Positions 33,670 through 43,689 are shown, counted from the stretch's first letter. The stretch is DNA of 64,000 nt from Deltaproteobacteria bacterium (GCA_009668975.1 SBEG01000002.1:124001-188000), one strand, 5' to 3'. Translations and numbers: made by a program. The notes: generated by a model from the letters alone, not told the origin.

Positions 33670-33700
33670 GTGTTTTCCGTTTATCACCTGCATCGATAGC

Positions 33701-34186
33701 TCAAAATTTTTTCAAGCCAAACGAAAACTTTTTGTATTGTACTTTTCCGTCTTTTATCAGAGGATGCGTAATCCTGGCTAATGGTTCAGGTGGGGAGTGC
33801 CCATATAACACTCCGGAAGGAACGTTTCTTGTCACGACACTGCCGGCGACGATTACCGATCCCTCGCCAATGGTAACATCTTGAAGGATGGTGCAATTAG
33901 GTCCGATAAATACATCCTTTTCTATCAACACTTTACTGACATTCGTGTCCGAGCTGTACCCTCCTTTGTAGAAATGTGCAAGTATGGTACATCTGATACC
34001 TATGGTGACATTATCTTCGATCACCACGTTTTCAGGGTGAATTTCATCTATATAGACATACTGCCCTATCCAGACATTGCTGCCGATACGGACTCCCCTG
34101 ATTTTATGCAGCCACGGCCTCAACGAATTGCCACCAGGTGCAATCGTGGCAAGTTTGCCTAACAACCTTTTCAGAACTATGTTCAT
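33701..34186 (-). CDS. Left-handed beta-helix acyltransferase
   Basis: 161 residues from ATG 34186, chosen because GGAGG lies eight bases upstream. Hexapeptide repeats (VRIGSNVWIGQYVYI, VVIEDNVTIGIRCTIL, VLIEKDVFIGPNCTILQDVTIGEGSVIVAGSVVTR) give the left-handed beta-helix of WbbJ/serine-acetyltransferase-like enzymes. The HFYKGG loop would carry the catalytic His. It probably transfers an acyl group to a sugar or amino group. It lies 31 bases from each operon neighbour. Confidence 0.85.
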   Translation of the reverse strand: MNIVLKRLLGKLATIAPGGNSLRPWLHKIRGVRIGSNVWIGQYVYIDEIHPENVVIEDNVTIGIRCTILAHFYKGGYSSDTNVSKVLIEKDVFIGPNCTILQDVTIGEGSVIVAGSVVTRNVPSGVLYGHSPPEPLARITHPLIKDGKVQYKKFSFGLKKF

Positions 34187-34217
34187 TTTCAGAGCCTCCA
34201 TGGACGGCTGCTGATTG

Positions 34218-35795
34218 CTACATGCTCGGCTGGTGCATAAACAGCTCCTTGCATCCTGCACGATTAATTTTACCATTCAAATTCTTGGGCAGCGAGTCAA
34301 CCAGCATTATTTCGCTTGGAACTTTGTGTCTGGGGAACATTGAAAAGCAATGTGCCAGGATATCCCTTTCGGTTGTCTTTCCGTTTGAGGGTACTGCGAT
34401 GGCGACAAGTCTGTGTCCCAATAGCCCGTCCTCAACCCCGAATACCGCCACTTCCACCAGTAAACCGGACCCCATCATCGCATCCTCTATTTCCTGCGGG
34501 TAAATTCGATGTCCGCCTACCTTCAGAAGGTCATCTTTTCGCCCAATCACATAAAAATAGCCATCTTCGTCTTCGTACCCCATGTCTCCAGTGTGATAGC
34601 CATTTTCATCCAGGACAGACGAAGTGCCTGCTTCGTCCATCCAATACCCGAGCATGATGTTTGGCCCGCAAGCTACGAGCTCACCCCACTGGCCGCAGGG
34701 TACCGCAGTTCCTTTTTCGTCCAGGATTTTTAGAGTTACCCCGGGAATTTGTCTGCCGATAGAATCGATTTTGCTTCTGAGTTGCTCCGGTTCTACGTAT
34801 GAGAGCCGGGCGGCAGCTTCCGTGGCCCCGTACATGATATATAACTTCGTGTGTGAAGGCAGAACCTCTAATAGTTTTTCCTTGAGCTGACTTGGCATGT
34901 GGCCGCCAGCCTGCGTACAATAGCGCAGCGACTCAAGCTGGTCCCGGTATGCCAGCAATGGTGAACGATGCAGCAGATAGGCATAGGTGGACGGTACGCC
35001 TGAAAAGCCCGTGACTCGTTCTTTGACCATCTGCTGAAGTACACAGGCAGGGTAAGCGAAACGGTTGTTCACGACGACCGTACCACCTACCGCAAAATGG
35101 GTATTGAGGAGAGATTTCCCCATGACGTAAAAGAACGGCAGGACTACCATCTGGATATCAGACTCGACCAGGTTCAAATACTGTACGATGGAAAAGGTGT
35201 TGGAGACGATATTTCTGTGCGACAGCATTACCCCCTTGGGCTTCCCGGTTGAGCCGGACGTGTAGATAATGCTTGCCAAGGCTGTTTCTTCAATCGAGAG
35301 TCCCGGATCGAGATCCTGTCCCTGGTGAACGACATCGTCCCACTCAATAACCGTGCATCTGAACAATTGCCGTGCAGGTGACCGGTCCTTTATCAGTAGC
35401 ATATGGACACCAAACACTTCGGGTTTGATGTGCTGCAAAAGTTGTTCGAATCTGCCGGAGGAAATGATCACTTTTGGCTGTAGTTCTTCCAGGACGTTCT
35501 GCAGGCTGTACGATCTGATGTCGTAATTCAGCGGAATCGCAATACCCCCTGCCTTCAGCGCTCCGTAGTAACCGGCGACATATTCGATGCTGTTTTCCAG
35601 GATGAGAACAATCCGGTCACCGGCGCCAACTCCTTGATTCAGTAGCCATAATGCCAATCGGTTGGCCATTGAGTTGACCTGCTCGTAGGTCAGGCGAACT
35701 TCATCATGGATAAATGCAAGCTTGTCAGGTCGGAGTTTAGCATTGGTTTCCAAAAAACTATGGGTAAGTGTTTGTGTGCCGAGATTCGAATTCAT
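34218..35795 (-). CDS. Acyl-AMP ligase (class I adenylate-forming enzyme)
   Basis: 525 residues. The core motifs are present: A3 IIYTSGSTGKPKGVMLSHRN, A5 YIMYGATEAAARLSY, A7 YHTGDMGYEDEDGYFYVIGRKDDLLKVGGHRI, and the A10 Lys in LPKNLNGKINR. This activates a carboxylic acid as an adenylate and can pass it to CoA or to a carrier protein, here plausibly the ACP at the operon's end. Resembles the acyl-CoA ligases found in exosortase-A-associated loci. The ATG overlaps the asnB stop by four bases, so expression is coupled. Confidence 0.9.
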   Translation of the reverse strand: MNSNLGTQTLTHSFLETNAKLRPDKLAFIHDEVRLTYEQVNSMANRLALWLLNQGVGAGDRIVLILENSIEYVAGYYGALKAGGIAIPLNYDIRSYSLQNVLEELQPKVIISSGRFEQLLQHIKPEVFGVHMLLIKDRSPARQLFRCTVIEWDDVVHQGQDLDPGLSIEETALASIIYTSGSTGKPKGVMLSHRNIVSNTFSIVQYLNLVESDIQMVVLPFFYVMGKSLLNTHFAVGGTVVVNNRFAYPACVLQQMVKERVTGFSGVPSTYAYLLHRSPLLAYRDQLESLRYCTQAGGHMPSQLKEKLLEVLPSHTKLYIMYGATEAAARLSYVEPEQLRSKIDSIGRQIPGVTLKILDEKGTAVPCGQWGELVACGPNIMLGYWMDEAGTSSVLDENGYHTGDMGYEDEDGYFYVIGRKDDLLKVGGHRIYPQEIEDAMMGSGLLVEVAVFGVEDGLLGHRLVAIAVPSNGKTTERDILAHCFSMFPRHKVPSEIMLVDSLPKNLNGKINRAGCKELFMHQPSM

Positions 35796-37783
35796 GTAGT
35801 TCTTTCTCGAGAACGGTCAATAACCTTGTCCGGCGAGATTCTTTCCGTCGCGTAGGGTGGCACCCCTTCGACAAACTGCCGGTGAAGGATTTGGGTCGAA
35901 AGCACTCCGATCAAAGCCATATTCTGAAATTCGCTCGAAAATCCGTTGTCGGGTTGCCGGTATTTTTCGAGCAGACGCCTTACTTTTGCGGTATTGAAGT
36001 AGCCGTAATTTTTCAGGCAATTTACCGACAGCAGCTCATCGACATAATCAGGCGGCGCTTCAGGTGAAAACAGCTTACGTATGGGAGCCCGATATGGTTG
36101 TTTGGCCCGTCTTTCTATGCGCTCCGGGATAAGCCCATGAAACGCTTCTTTAAGAATAAATTTTTCATGTAACCCCCTGATTTTCCACTTGACGGGCAAC
36201 CTGGAGGAAAAGTCTACAACCCTGTAGTCCAAGAACGGATGGCGCAATTCGACCGAGTGGGCCATCGCAATCCGGTCGCCCTGGGAGGAGAGCAGATAGT
36301 TGGCGAGAAAAATTTCCGTCTCAAGGTTCTGGGCCCTGGTAACCGGATCGCGGGAACAGAAACCCTGTGGCAGCCGTTCCGCCAGTTCGTGCAGCGGATC
36401 ATAACCGGACAGTGCGGCAATGGAATCATCGGAAAAGAATGTCAGGTTTTTTCTGCTGTTTTCCCAGCGAACCATATGTGAAAAAAACGGTTCCTGTAAA
36501 TCTTCTGGCCTGACCGCAAAAAAATTCTGCAGAAATAACCTTCCGCGGGAAGGATTATTGAAAACGTAAGGATAAAGCCTTTCCAGTAGAAGCGGTCGAC
36601 GCTTAGAATCTGGCTGCCTGCCCCAGAAACTCCGTATCTTCGCCTCTTTGAAGATATCGTATCCCCCGAGAATTTCGTCCGCTCCCTCCCCGCACAGAGC
36701 CACCTTATAGCCTTCTCGATGCACCAGGTCCGACAAGATAAAAAGAGGCACCGGAGCCGTGCGGAGTATCGGCTTTTCGCAGTGCCAGACAGTCTCCGGG
36801 AAAAGTCCGCGAATCTGCTTGCCGGAAACCAGGATCCGTCGATGTTCGACTCCGAGAAAACGGACCAGTTCTTCCTGGTAGGGCGTTTCATCGAAGGCAC
36901 TCTCCTGGAACCCCAGGGAAAAGGTTTTGAGTTGAGTGTCAAAATTCCTGGAGATGAGCATTGCGATGATGGACGAGTCCAGTCCACCGCTCAGATACGC
37001 CCCGACCGGGACATCAGCTCTGAGCCTCACCCTGACGGCATCCTTGAGGAGTTCCCGCAGTTCTTCTGCGGACTCGGTCAGGGAACGAGTCGTAATTTCC
37101 TCCGGAGGATAAAACGGAATGCTCCAATATGGCTCTGGATGCGACCGGGCATCTTTCACTATCATGTAGTGCCCCGGCTGAAGCTCATGTATCTCTTTGA
37201 AAACCGTTCTTCCCGGAAGCGTAGTCCAGAACTCGAAAACCTGGGCAAGAGCTTCCAAATCAAGTTCCCGCGTGCCACCTACGGTCAGAATGGCCTTGAT
37301 TTCGGATGAAAATATCAGCTTTCCTCCTGACCAGGTATAGTATAGCGGTCGTATGCCGACCCTGTCCCTGGCCAGGAAAAGCTTTTCGTTCCGGGCATCC
37401 CATATGGCAACGGAAAATTGTCCGTTGATCTTTTCCAGACAGCCGGTACCGTATTCCTCAAAGAGATGAAGTAGCACTTCTGTATCTGTTTCGGTTCTAA
37501 AGCAATGACCTTTCTTGATCAAGTCAGTCTTGAGTTCCACGTAATTAAAGGCTTCGCCGTTATAGATGATCCAGAGCGTTTCGTCTTCATTGGAGATTGG
37601 TTGTATCCCGTTTGCTACGCCGATTATGCTCAGCCGCAAATGGCCAAGGGCAATACGGGTATCACGGTATATCCCCGTTTCATCGGGGCCGCGGTGCCTG
37701 AGAGTGGAGATCATGGACGTAATTTGTTCCATGGTCGGCGGCATCTCTCTGGTCAGATTGAGTATGCCAGCAATTCCGCACAT
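35792..37783 (-). CDS. asnB: Asparagine-synthase-like glutamine amidotransferase
   Basis: 663 residues from ATG 37783, which places the nucleophile Cys at position 2 (MCGIAGILN) and has GGAG nine bases upstream. N-terminal class II glutaminase: RHRGPDETG, LGHLRLSIIG, YNGEAFNY, ETDTEVLLHL. C-terminal synthetase: LSGGLDSSIIAMLI (PP-loop), ALCGEGADEILGGYDIF and HSVELRHPFLDYRVVDF. The size and layout match AsnB and the XrtA-associated amidotransferases. As first gene of the ACP/ligase operon it may amidate, or form an amide bond on, a pathway product rather than make asparagine. Confidence 0.9.
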   Translation of the reverse strand: MCGIAGILNLTREMPPTMEQITSMISTLRHRGPDETGIYRDTRIALGHLRLSIIGVANGIQPISNEDETLWIIYNGEAFNYVELKTDLIKKGHCFRTETDTEVLLHLFEEYGTGCLEKINGQFSVAIWDARNEKLFLARDRVGIRPLYYTWSGGKLIFSSEIKAILTVGGTRELDLEALAQVFEFWTTLPGRTVFKEIHELQPGHYMIVKDARSHPEPYWSIPFYPPEEITTRSLTESAEELRELLKDAVRVRLRADVPVGAYLSGGLDSSIIAMLISRNFDTQLKTFSLGFQESAFDETPYQEELVRFLGVEHRRILVSGKQIRGLFPETVWHCEKPILRTAPVPLFILSDLVHREGYKVALCGEGADEILGGYDIFKEAKIRSFWGRQPDSKRRPLLLERLYPYVFNNPSRGRLFLQNFFAVRPEDLQEPFFSHMVRWENSRKNLTFFSDDSIAALSGYDPLHELAERLPQGFCSRDPVTRAQNLETEIFLANYLLSSQGDRIAMAHSVELRHPFLDYRVVDFSSRLPVKWKIRGLHEKFILKEAFHGLIPERIERRAKQPYRAPIRKLFSPEAPPDYVDELLSVNCLKNYGYFNTAKVRRLLEKYRQPDNGFSSEFQNMALIGVLSTQILHRQFVEGVPPYATERISPDKVIDRSRERTT

Positions 37784-38048
37784 GACTTTTTCTCCATCTT
37801 GACCCAACCGAGGATTATCAATTGACTGATTATAGTTTGCTGTAAATTCTAAAAAGGGTGTATTTCATCATGGATCCCGGGCCAACCTCGCGTCAGATTG
37901 GCAAAAGGGCAGCAAAACGGTTCAGTGTTCGGAAACTGTAAGGCACTATATCAAGCCAATTTTTACGGCACCAGAGAGCTGGACGCATAAATAACGCCCG
38001 AAGACCCCACTGCTGAGCTTTCAGTAAATTCTCGTCAAGGGTTTACAT

Positions 38049-38225
38049 TTAGTACCTATCGTGTTGCTTAAGATATTCAACTATCGCTGCAGTCAGCACA
38101 TCGCCCAGTTTAAGGCCTTCTCTTTGGACATAATTCTCAATTTTATGCAAGATGGGGGCATCAATTAACGCATTTATGGTGTCTTCTTTCTTTCCATTTT
38201 CCACTACTGGTTGATTCATTTCCAT
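38049..38225 (-). CDS. Small ribbon-helix-helix-like protein
   Basis: 58 residues with an SD (AAAGGAG) seven bases before ATG 38225. After a charged leader it reads DTINALIDAPILHKIENYVQREGLK, then LGDVLTAAIVEYLKQ, a pattern resembling the strand-helix-helix of MetJ/Arc-like regulators, as in antitoxins. No toxin gene is adjacent. It lies between asnB and the ferredoxin gene, all on the minus strand, so it may regulate one of them. The functional call is tentative. Confidence 0.55.
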   Translation of the reverse strand: MEMNQPVVENGKKEDTINALIDAPILHKIENYVQREGLKLGDVLTAAIVEYLKQHDRY

Positions 38226-38299
38226 AGCTGACTCCTTTCCCTACGTATTAATTGAAAGTTGGTGAAGAGGATGCTACAAGTCAAACGAAGGTGAATTGA

Positions 38300-38491
38300 T
38301 TACTGCCAATGTATGCATGGAACCGGACACAAACTGATGGCATAATTTTGAATTATATTTTCAGTCGCCCCATCCGGATTGTAACATTCAGCCTTACCTT
38401 CGTCGGTTAAACGGAAAACACTGGGAACATAGGAAATGCAAAGTCCACAACTAATACATTTTTGCATATTAACCCACGGAACTTTTGACAT
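38300..38491 (-). CDS. Small single-cluster ferredoxin
   Basis: 63 residues from ATG 38491 (TGGAGAG upstream). Cys ligands appear as CISCGLCISYVPSVF and, near the C-terminus, SLCPVPC. The first three and the last Cys would hold one [4Fe-4S] cluster. The position usually occupied by a further Cys ('CP' after the third ligand) is Val-Pro here. It is a short electron carrier of the Fer4 type. It has no obvious partner within the window. Confidence 0.85.
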   Translation of the reverse strand: MSKVPWVNMQKCISCGLCISYVPSVFRLTDEGKAECYNPDGATENIIQNYAISLCPVPCIHWQ

Positions 38492-38973
38492 TTTTCTCTC
38501 CAATGAAAGGTACAATTGAAAGATAAGAGCTGTAGCGTATTTCAAAGAAGTCGATCGATACTACTGGTGTCAAACTAACCGGCGTTCCGATGTTCTGACG
38601 AATTTCGCAGATAGCTCAAGTTCTGTTTACTAGATAATTTGCAACTTGCACACCAAAGACGATCTGGGTTTGCTGCGGGTGCAACATCTTGATTTTAAAA
38701 GTAAAATACAATTAAAGAATGAGAGGGGAAGGAAAATCCATTAACGGCATCCGTCATATTTAACACAACTACCAAATATGACGAATTACGCTGAGGTGTT
38801 GAGACAGAAGGTAGAATACTGTAGGTTAAAACAAAAAAGATATTCTAACGAAAAAGCGCCGGCAAGGAGGCCAAGCTCAGCTATATGGCGCATCTTGGCA
38901 ATCCCGTATTGCGCACAAGAGATAGGGAAAAAATATGGGCTTCAGCAGAGCTGATGAAAGGGGTTACATTGCC
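38492..38973. other. Intergenic region with a 10-bp inverted repeat
   Basis: CGTCATATTT (38752-38761) and AAATATGACG (38774-38783) form a perfect inverted repeat with a 12-base spacer, with no T tract, so it could be an operator. A 58-codon frame from 38778 (MTNYAEVLRQKVEYCRLKQK...) has no SD and is not annotated as a gene. Confidence 0.45.
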
Positions 38974-40737
38974 ATGACAATGAAATACATTCTTATGCTG
39001 GTTTTCGTGTTGATTTCTGCCGACACGTCCTGGGCCGCCATCTCACGCAGTCGGGGAAGTGATGTCCATATCTGGAGCACACCGCTTGTGGCAAGGCCGG
39101 GCGAGAAACTTGGGATCATGGCGGTTGCGACCAGTGCCGAACTGTCGGAACTTTTCGTCACCGACCCCGAAGGGCGTCGGACCCGGCTGGGCGCGGTGAA
39201 GGGGGGAGGTCCTCCCTGGAGTTTGCGGGCGGCACTTCAGGCGCCTGCACGCGGCAGCTACCTGATCGAAGTGACACGGGCAGGGAAGGTGGTGGACAGT
39301 GCCGTGATCCAGGTTGGGAAGGGTGCCGGTAACCGGGGAAGCGGAGAGTGGGACCTGTCAACGCAAGCGCTCTTCGCCGCCTGGGTCGAGCATCTGTTCA
39401 ATGACCCGCCTGAGGTGTCTCTCAGCTTCCCTTCACTTGAACCCGTACTGCGCGATCCACGGCGCAATTTCCTTCATGACTACCTGAGCAGGGGAGAGGA
39501 CAGTCAATTCCCCGCCGAACCGGATTGTGCCGACCTCCCGTATTTCCTGCGTGCCTACTTCGCCTGGAAACTCGGCCTCCCCGTCAGCTACCGCTTCTGC
39601 AGCCGGGGCAGCGCCGGCGCCCCTCCGCACTGCGGTCCGCCGGAGATCGACCAGTCCTTTGTCCGCACGGCCGCTCCCGCCGGCGCTTTCCGGAAAACGA
39701 GCCGCAGAATCATGGACCGGGTAACCTCCGGCACCGGACGTACGGCGCTTCGAGACAACGCCACTGATTTCTACCCGGTGCCGCTTGAACGATCAGCGCT
39801 CTGGCCCGGCACCGTCTTTGCCGATCCCTATGGGCACACCCTGATCATTGTGAAATGGCTTCCGCAGACGAAGGAGCGCAGCGGACTGCTCCTCGCGGTG
39901 GATGCCCAGCCCGACAATTCGGTCGCCCGCAAGCGTTTCTGGGAGGGAAACTTTCTCTTCGCAGTAAACCCGAACGCCGGCCCCGGTTTCAAGGCCTATC
40001 GTGCGCCGGTCGCCGGTGGCGGGAAGAGGGGGTGGATTTTACCGGCCAACGCCGCATTGGATCAGCGATCCGGCTTTCCCTCCTATTCGGTCGAACAGGC
40101 AAATCTCACACCCGGGGACTTTTACGCCCGCATGGAGCAGCTCATCAATCCGCGCGGGCTCGATCCGGAGGAGGCCTACGAGACTACCCTTGATGCGCTG
40201 ATGGAACAGCTCGAAACCCGCGTCGGTTCGGTCGCCACTGGAGAAAAGTTTCTCCGAACTCATCCGGGGGCGGTCATCCCCATGCCGCGCGGCCCAGCCA
40301 TCTTCGAGACCGTCGGTCCCTGGGAGGATTTTGCGACCCCCTCCCGCGATATGCGGCTGCTGATTGCATTGCGGGTGCTCGCCGACCTGCCCGAACGCAT
40401 CCGCCGCCATCCTGAACTCTATCTGCTGAAGGGGGAAAGCGCGGCCGTGGCAGCCAAGAACATTGAACGGCTCCATGCCCGGCGGTCCCGGGAGCGCTAC
40501 GTCACCTACACCCGCAGCGACGGCACACCCTGGCAGCTTAGTCTGGCCGAGATCTACGCACGCCGGCCCGGATTGGAGATCGCCTATAATCCCAACGACT
40601 GTGTTGAGCGGCGCTGGGGAGCGACTCCGGGCACGCCTGACTTCGCCACCTGCCGCCGCCGCTCTCCCGCCGAGCAGCGGGAGCGGATGGAGATGTACCG
40701 GCCCTGGTTTCGCGAGGCCCGCAGGCCCCCGCGATAG
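38974..40737 (+). CDS. Secreted transglutaminase-like (papain-fold) protein
   Basis: About 587 residues from ATG 38974 (GAAAGGGG upstream), with a signal peptide (YILMLVFVLISADTSWA). Residues about 30-125 look like a beta-sandwich. A catalytic-type set follows: PDCADLPYFLRAYFAWKLGLPV (Cys at about 190), DPYGHTLIIVKW (His) and LLLAVDAQPDN (Asp). This order fits transglutaminase or NlpC/P60-like papain-fold enzymes acting on envelope substrates. The C-terminal 200 residues are helical and Arg-rich. The exact family is not recognised. It is flanked by intergenic regions and appears to be a single-gene unit. Confidence 0.6.
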   Translation: MTMKYILMLVFVLISADTSWAAISRSRGSDVHIWSTPLVARPGEKLGIMAVATSAELSELFVTDPEGRRTRLGAVKGGGPPWSLRAALQAPARGSYLIEVTRAGKVVDSAVIQVGKGAGNRGSGEWDLSTQALFAAWVEHLFNDPPEVSLSFPSLEPVLRDPRRNFLHDYLSRGEDSQFPAEPDCADLPYFLRAYFAWKLGLPVSYRFCSRGSAGAPPHCGPPEIDQSFVRTAAPAGAFRKTSRRIMDRVTSGTGRTALRDNATDFYPVPLERSALWPGTVFADPYGHTLIIVKWLPQTKERSGLLLAVDAQPDNSVARKRFWEGNFLFAVNPNAGPGFKAYRAPVAGGGKRGWILPANAALDQRSGFPSYSVEQANLTPGDFYARMEQLINPRGLDPEEAYETTLDALMEQLETRVGSVATGEKFLRTHPGAVIPMPRGPAIFETVGPWEDFATPSRDMRLLIALRVLADLPERIRRHPELYLLKGESAAVAAKNIERLHARRSRERYVTYTRSDGTPWQLSLAEIYARRPGLEIAYNPNDCVERRWGATPGTPDFATCRRRSPAEQRERMEMYRPWFREARRPPR

Positions 40738-41004
40738 CAAGAAGACGCCTGGAACATATCAAGATAACCGGCTGTATGTATGGCTCCTTGCGCGGCAGGC
40801 TGACCGGGTGATTGCATCATGAAGGTTGGCGCCGCCATTATTTAATTGCAGATCATGGCCCTGTCTTCGTTGGCAGGTCTTCGGCTGCTCAACGTACTCT
40901 TCCGTGCGCCTCGCAGCCTCAATCCTTGCCGGCTTGAGATTGTCCTTGATCTGAAAATGGTTGTCGTGGTGCTTGCCCATCAGCCTCGACAACTGATCAT
41001 TACC

Positions 41005-43689
41005 TTACCTGCTGCTGCGGCGCTTGATGAATTTTTCGATTTCCACCGCCAGAAAAACCACCGAAGACAGTGCAAGTGTCAGCAACAGTTCCGGAAACGA
41101 CAGTGGTTCCGTTTTGAAAATCGGATTCAGTTGCGGTACATAGATGGTCGCCATCTGGAGGATGAACGTTATCAGAAAAGCACCTGCAAGCGGTCTGTTC
41201 GTGAAGATACCCTGGCTGAAAAGGGATTCCCGTTCAGACCGGATCGCAAGCACATGCCCCATCTGGCTGAGGCATAATACAGTAAAAACCATCGTTTGCC
41301 AGTGGGCATGCCCTGTTTTCAGGGACCAGGCCTGGGTAAACAGGGAAACCGCACCCATCAGCAGCCCCACCCAGACAATATGAATACCGAGAGCGTTGGC
41401 GAAAATACTTTCTTTGGGATGCCGCGGCGGCCTCTCCATTATCGCTTTTTCCGCTGGTTCCGCCGCAAGGGCAAGCCCCGGAAGACCATCGGTCACGAGA
41501 TTGATCCAGAGGATGTGAATGGGCAGCAAGGGGATGGGGAGGCCCAGAAACGGTGCCAGAAAGATGGTCCAGATTTCGCCGGAGTTGCTGGTCATGGTGT
41601 ACTTGATGAACTTGCGGATATTGTCGAAGATCCGTCTGCCTTCTTTCACAGCTTTGACGATTGTGGCGAAGTTGTCATCCAGGAGGACCATATCGGATGC
41701 TTCTTTGGTGACATCAGTTCCGGTAATACCCATGGCAACACCGATATCCGCGCTCTTGAGCGCCGGAGCGTCATTCACGCCGTCTCCGGTCATGGCGACA
41801 AACTGTCCCTTGTCCTGAAGGGCCTTGACGATGTTCAGCTTCTGTTCCGGCGCGACCCGTGCGTAGACGCGCAGATTTTCGACCCGCTCTTCTAACTCCT
41901 CCAGGGACAATTGCTCGAGTTCTCTTCCGGTGATTACCGCCCGGGAGTCACGGTCGAGGATTCCCAGTCGTTTGGCAATGGTGGTTGCGGTAAGGGGATG
42001 ATCGCCGGTGATCATTACCGGCCGGATTCCTGCAGCCTTGCAGACGCGTACCGCTTCTGCGGCTTCATCGCGAGGGGGGTCCATCATGCCGACCAGTCCC
42101 AGAATAGTGAGACCTGCTTCAACTTGTTCAGGGGAGAGGTCGTCGGGCACTTCCTGCCAGGTCCGCATGGCAAAACCGAGCACCCTGAGTCCGTCCGCGG
42201 CCATCATTTCGTTGACCTTCCCGATCTCTTCTGCGTCCACGGGCTTCAATCCTGCGTTGGTTGCCATGTCCACGGATTTGTCCAGCAGTACATCGATTGC
42301 ACCCTTGGTGAACGAGACATAGGAACCGTTGCCCCACTGCCCGTTTTCCATGATCCCCGACTCCGGCAGCTTATGGAAAGTTGTCATGCATTTTCGTTCG
42401 GAATCAAAGGGAATTTCGGCTACTCTCGGCAGTTTCTGCTGGAGGACCGCTTTATCAAAACCTTCTTGCTTTGCCCGGGCATACAGGGCGAATTCAGTCG
42501 GATCACCGGTTGCAATGCCTGACGTGTCTTCGCCTGCATCATTGCTCACGGCAAGAGCGGTCATGAGTATTGAAAGGGGTGCGTTCGAGGGGGTTTGCGG
42601 TGGAGAAACTTCCTGAGTTTCATTCTTCTCAGCCCGAACGACTCCCCCGTTTACGTAAATCTCTTCCACAGTCATTTTGTTCAGCGTCAGTGTCCCTGTT
42701 TTGTCGGAGCAGATGTAGGTAACCGAGCCGAGCGTTTCGACAGCAGGAAGCTTACGAATCAGTGCGTTCTGCCGGACCATCTTCCGTGCGCCGAGGGCGA
42801 GGGATATGGTGATTACCGCGGGAAGGGCCTCCGGTATAGCGGCAACGGCCAGTGAAATCGCCGTAAGCAGCATGAGCATCGGCGGTTCCCCCTTAACTAC
42901 GCCGATACCAAAGACAATGGCACAAATTGCCAGTACTGCGAGGGCGAGTTTCCGGCCGAAGGCAGTGAGTCTTTTCTGGAGTGGAGTCTTTACCTCTTCC
43001 TGCTTCTGGAGCAGGGTGGCGATTTTGCCGAGTTCCGTTGCCATGGCTGTTGCGACAACAATTCCCCGGCCGCGACCGTAGCTCACGATGGTCCCTTTAT
43101 ACGCCATATTCTTCCGGTCGCCGATGGACAGGTGCTCGTCATGCAGCGGATCGACGGTTTTTTTTGCGGGAAGGGATTCACCGGTAAGGGTTGCCTCTTC
43201 AACCTTCATCAGAGCTGTTTCGATCAGTCGCAGGTCGGCAGGAACGATCTTGCCAGCCTCGAGCAGAACCACATCACCGGAAACAAGCTGCGCCGCGGGA
43301 ATCGTCACAGGTGTTCCATTTCTCATTACCAGGGCTGAGTGGGCGGACAATTTTCTGAGCAGCGCCATCGCTTTTTCCGCACGGAATTCCTGGACAAAGC
43401 CGATCACCGCGTTCAGTACCACGATGACGACGATGGCAATAGTATCGGTGGCCCCGCCAATGATACCGGAGATGACAGCGGCGGCAATCAACACCAGAAT
43501 CATGAAGTCCTTGAATTGGTCGAGAAACATCATGAAGAGGCTTTTTTTCTTATTCTCCGTCAGTTCGTTGGGGCCATGTTTGATCAGCCTATTCCGAGCC
43601 TCCTCCTCGGAAAGTCCCTCAAGCGACGATCCGAGTTCACCGATGACTTCGTCGATTTTCTTCTGATGCCAGTGCATGGTTTCACTCAT
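41005..43689 (-). CDS. P2A-type calcium-transporting ATPase
   Basis: 894 residues. Family motifs in order: actuator TGES, membrane IPEALPAVITISLALGARKM, phosphorylation DKTGTLT (Asp near 335), nucleotide KGAIDVLL, hinge TGDGVNDAPALKSADIGVAMG, and M6 NLVTDGLPGLALAAEP with conserved Asn/Asp ligands. There are ten transmembrane helices. The N-terminus begins MHWHQKKIDEVIGELGSSLEGLSEEEA, as in SERCA-like bacterial pumps. It exports Ca2+ (or perhaps Mn2+) from the cytosol at the expense of ATP. It is transcribed alone, and no regulator is adjacent. Confidence 0.92.
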   Translation of the reverse strand: MSETMHWHQKKIDEVIGELGSSLEGLSEEEARNRLIKHGPNELTENKKKSLFMMFLDQFKDFMILVLIAAAVISGIIGGATDTIAIVVIVVLNAVIGFVQEFRAEKAMALLRKLSAHSALVMRNGTPVTIPAAQLVSGDVVLLEAGKIVPADLRLIETALMKVEEATLTGESLPAKKTVDPLHDEHLSIGDRKNMAYKGTIVSYGRGRGIVVATAMATELGKIATLLQKQEEVKTPLQKRLTAFGRKLALAVLAICAIVFGIGVVKGEPPMLMLLTAISLAVAAIPEALPAVITISLALGARKMVRQNALIRKLPAVETLGSVTYICSDKTGTLTLNKMTVEEIYVNGGVVRAEKNETQEVSPPQTPSNAPLSILMTALAVSNDAGEDTSGIATGDPTEFALYARAKQEGFDKAVLQQKLPRVAEIPFDSERKCMTTFHKLPESGIMENGQWGNGSYVSFTKGAIDVLLDKSVDMATNAGLKPVDAEEIGKVNEMMAADGLRVLGFAMRTWQEVPDDLSPEQVEAGLTILGLVGMMDPPRDEAAEAVRVCKAAGIRPVMITGDHPLTATTIAKRLGILDRDSRAVITGRELEQLSLEELEERVENLRVYARVAPEQKLNIVKALQDKGQFVAMTGDGVNDAPALKSADIGVAMGITGTDVTKEASDMVLLDDNFATIVKAVKEGRRIFDNIRKFIKYTMTSNSGEIWTIFLAPFLGLPIPLLPIHILWINLVTDGLPGLALAAEPAEKAIMERPPRHPKESIFANALGIHIVWVGLLMGAVSLFTQAWSLKTGHAHWQTMVFTVLCLSQMGHVLAIRSERESLFSQGIFTNRPLAGAFLITFILQMATIYVPQLNPIFKTEPLSFPELLLTLALSSVVFLAVEIEKFIKRRSSR

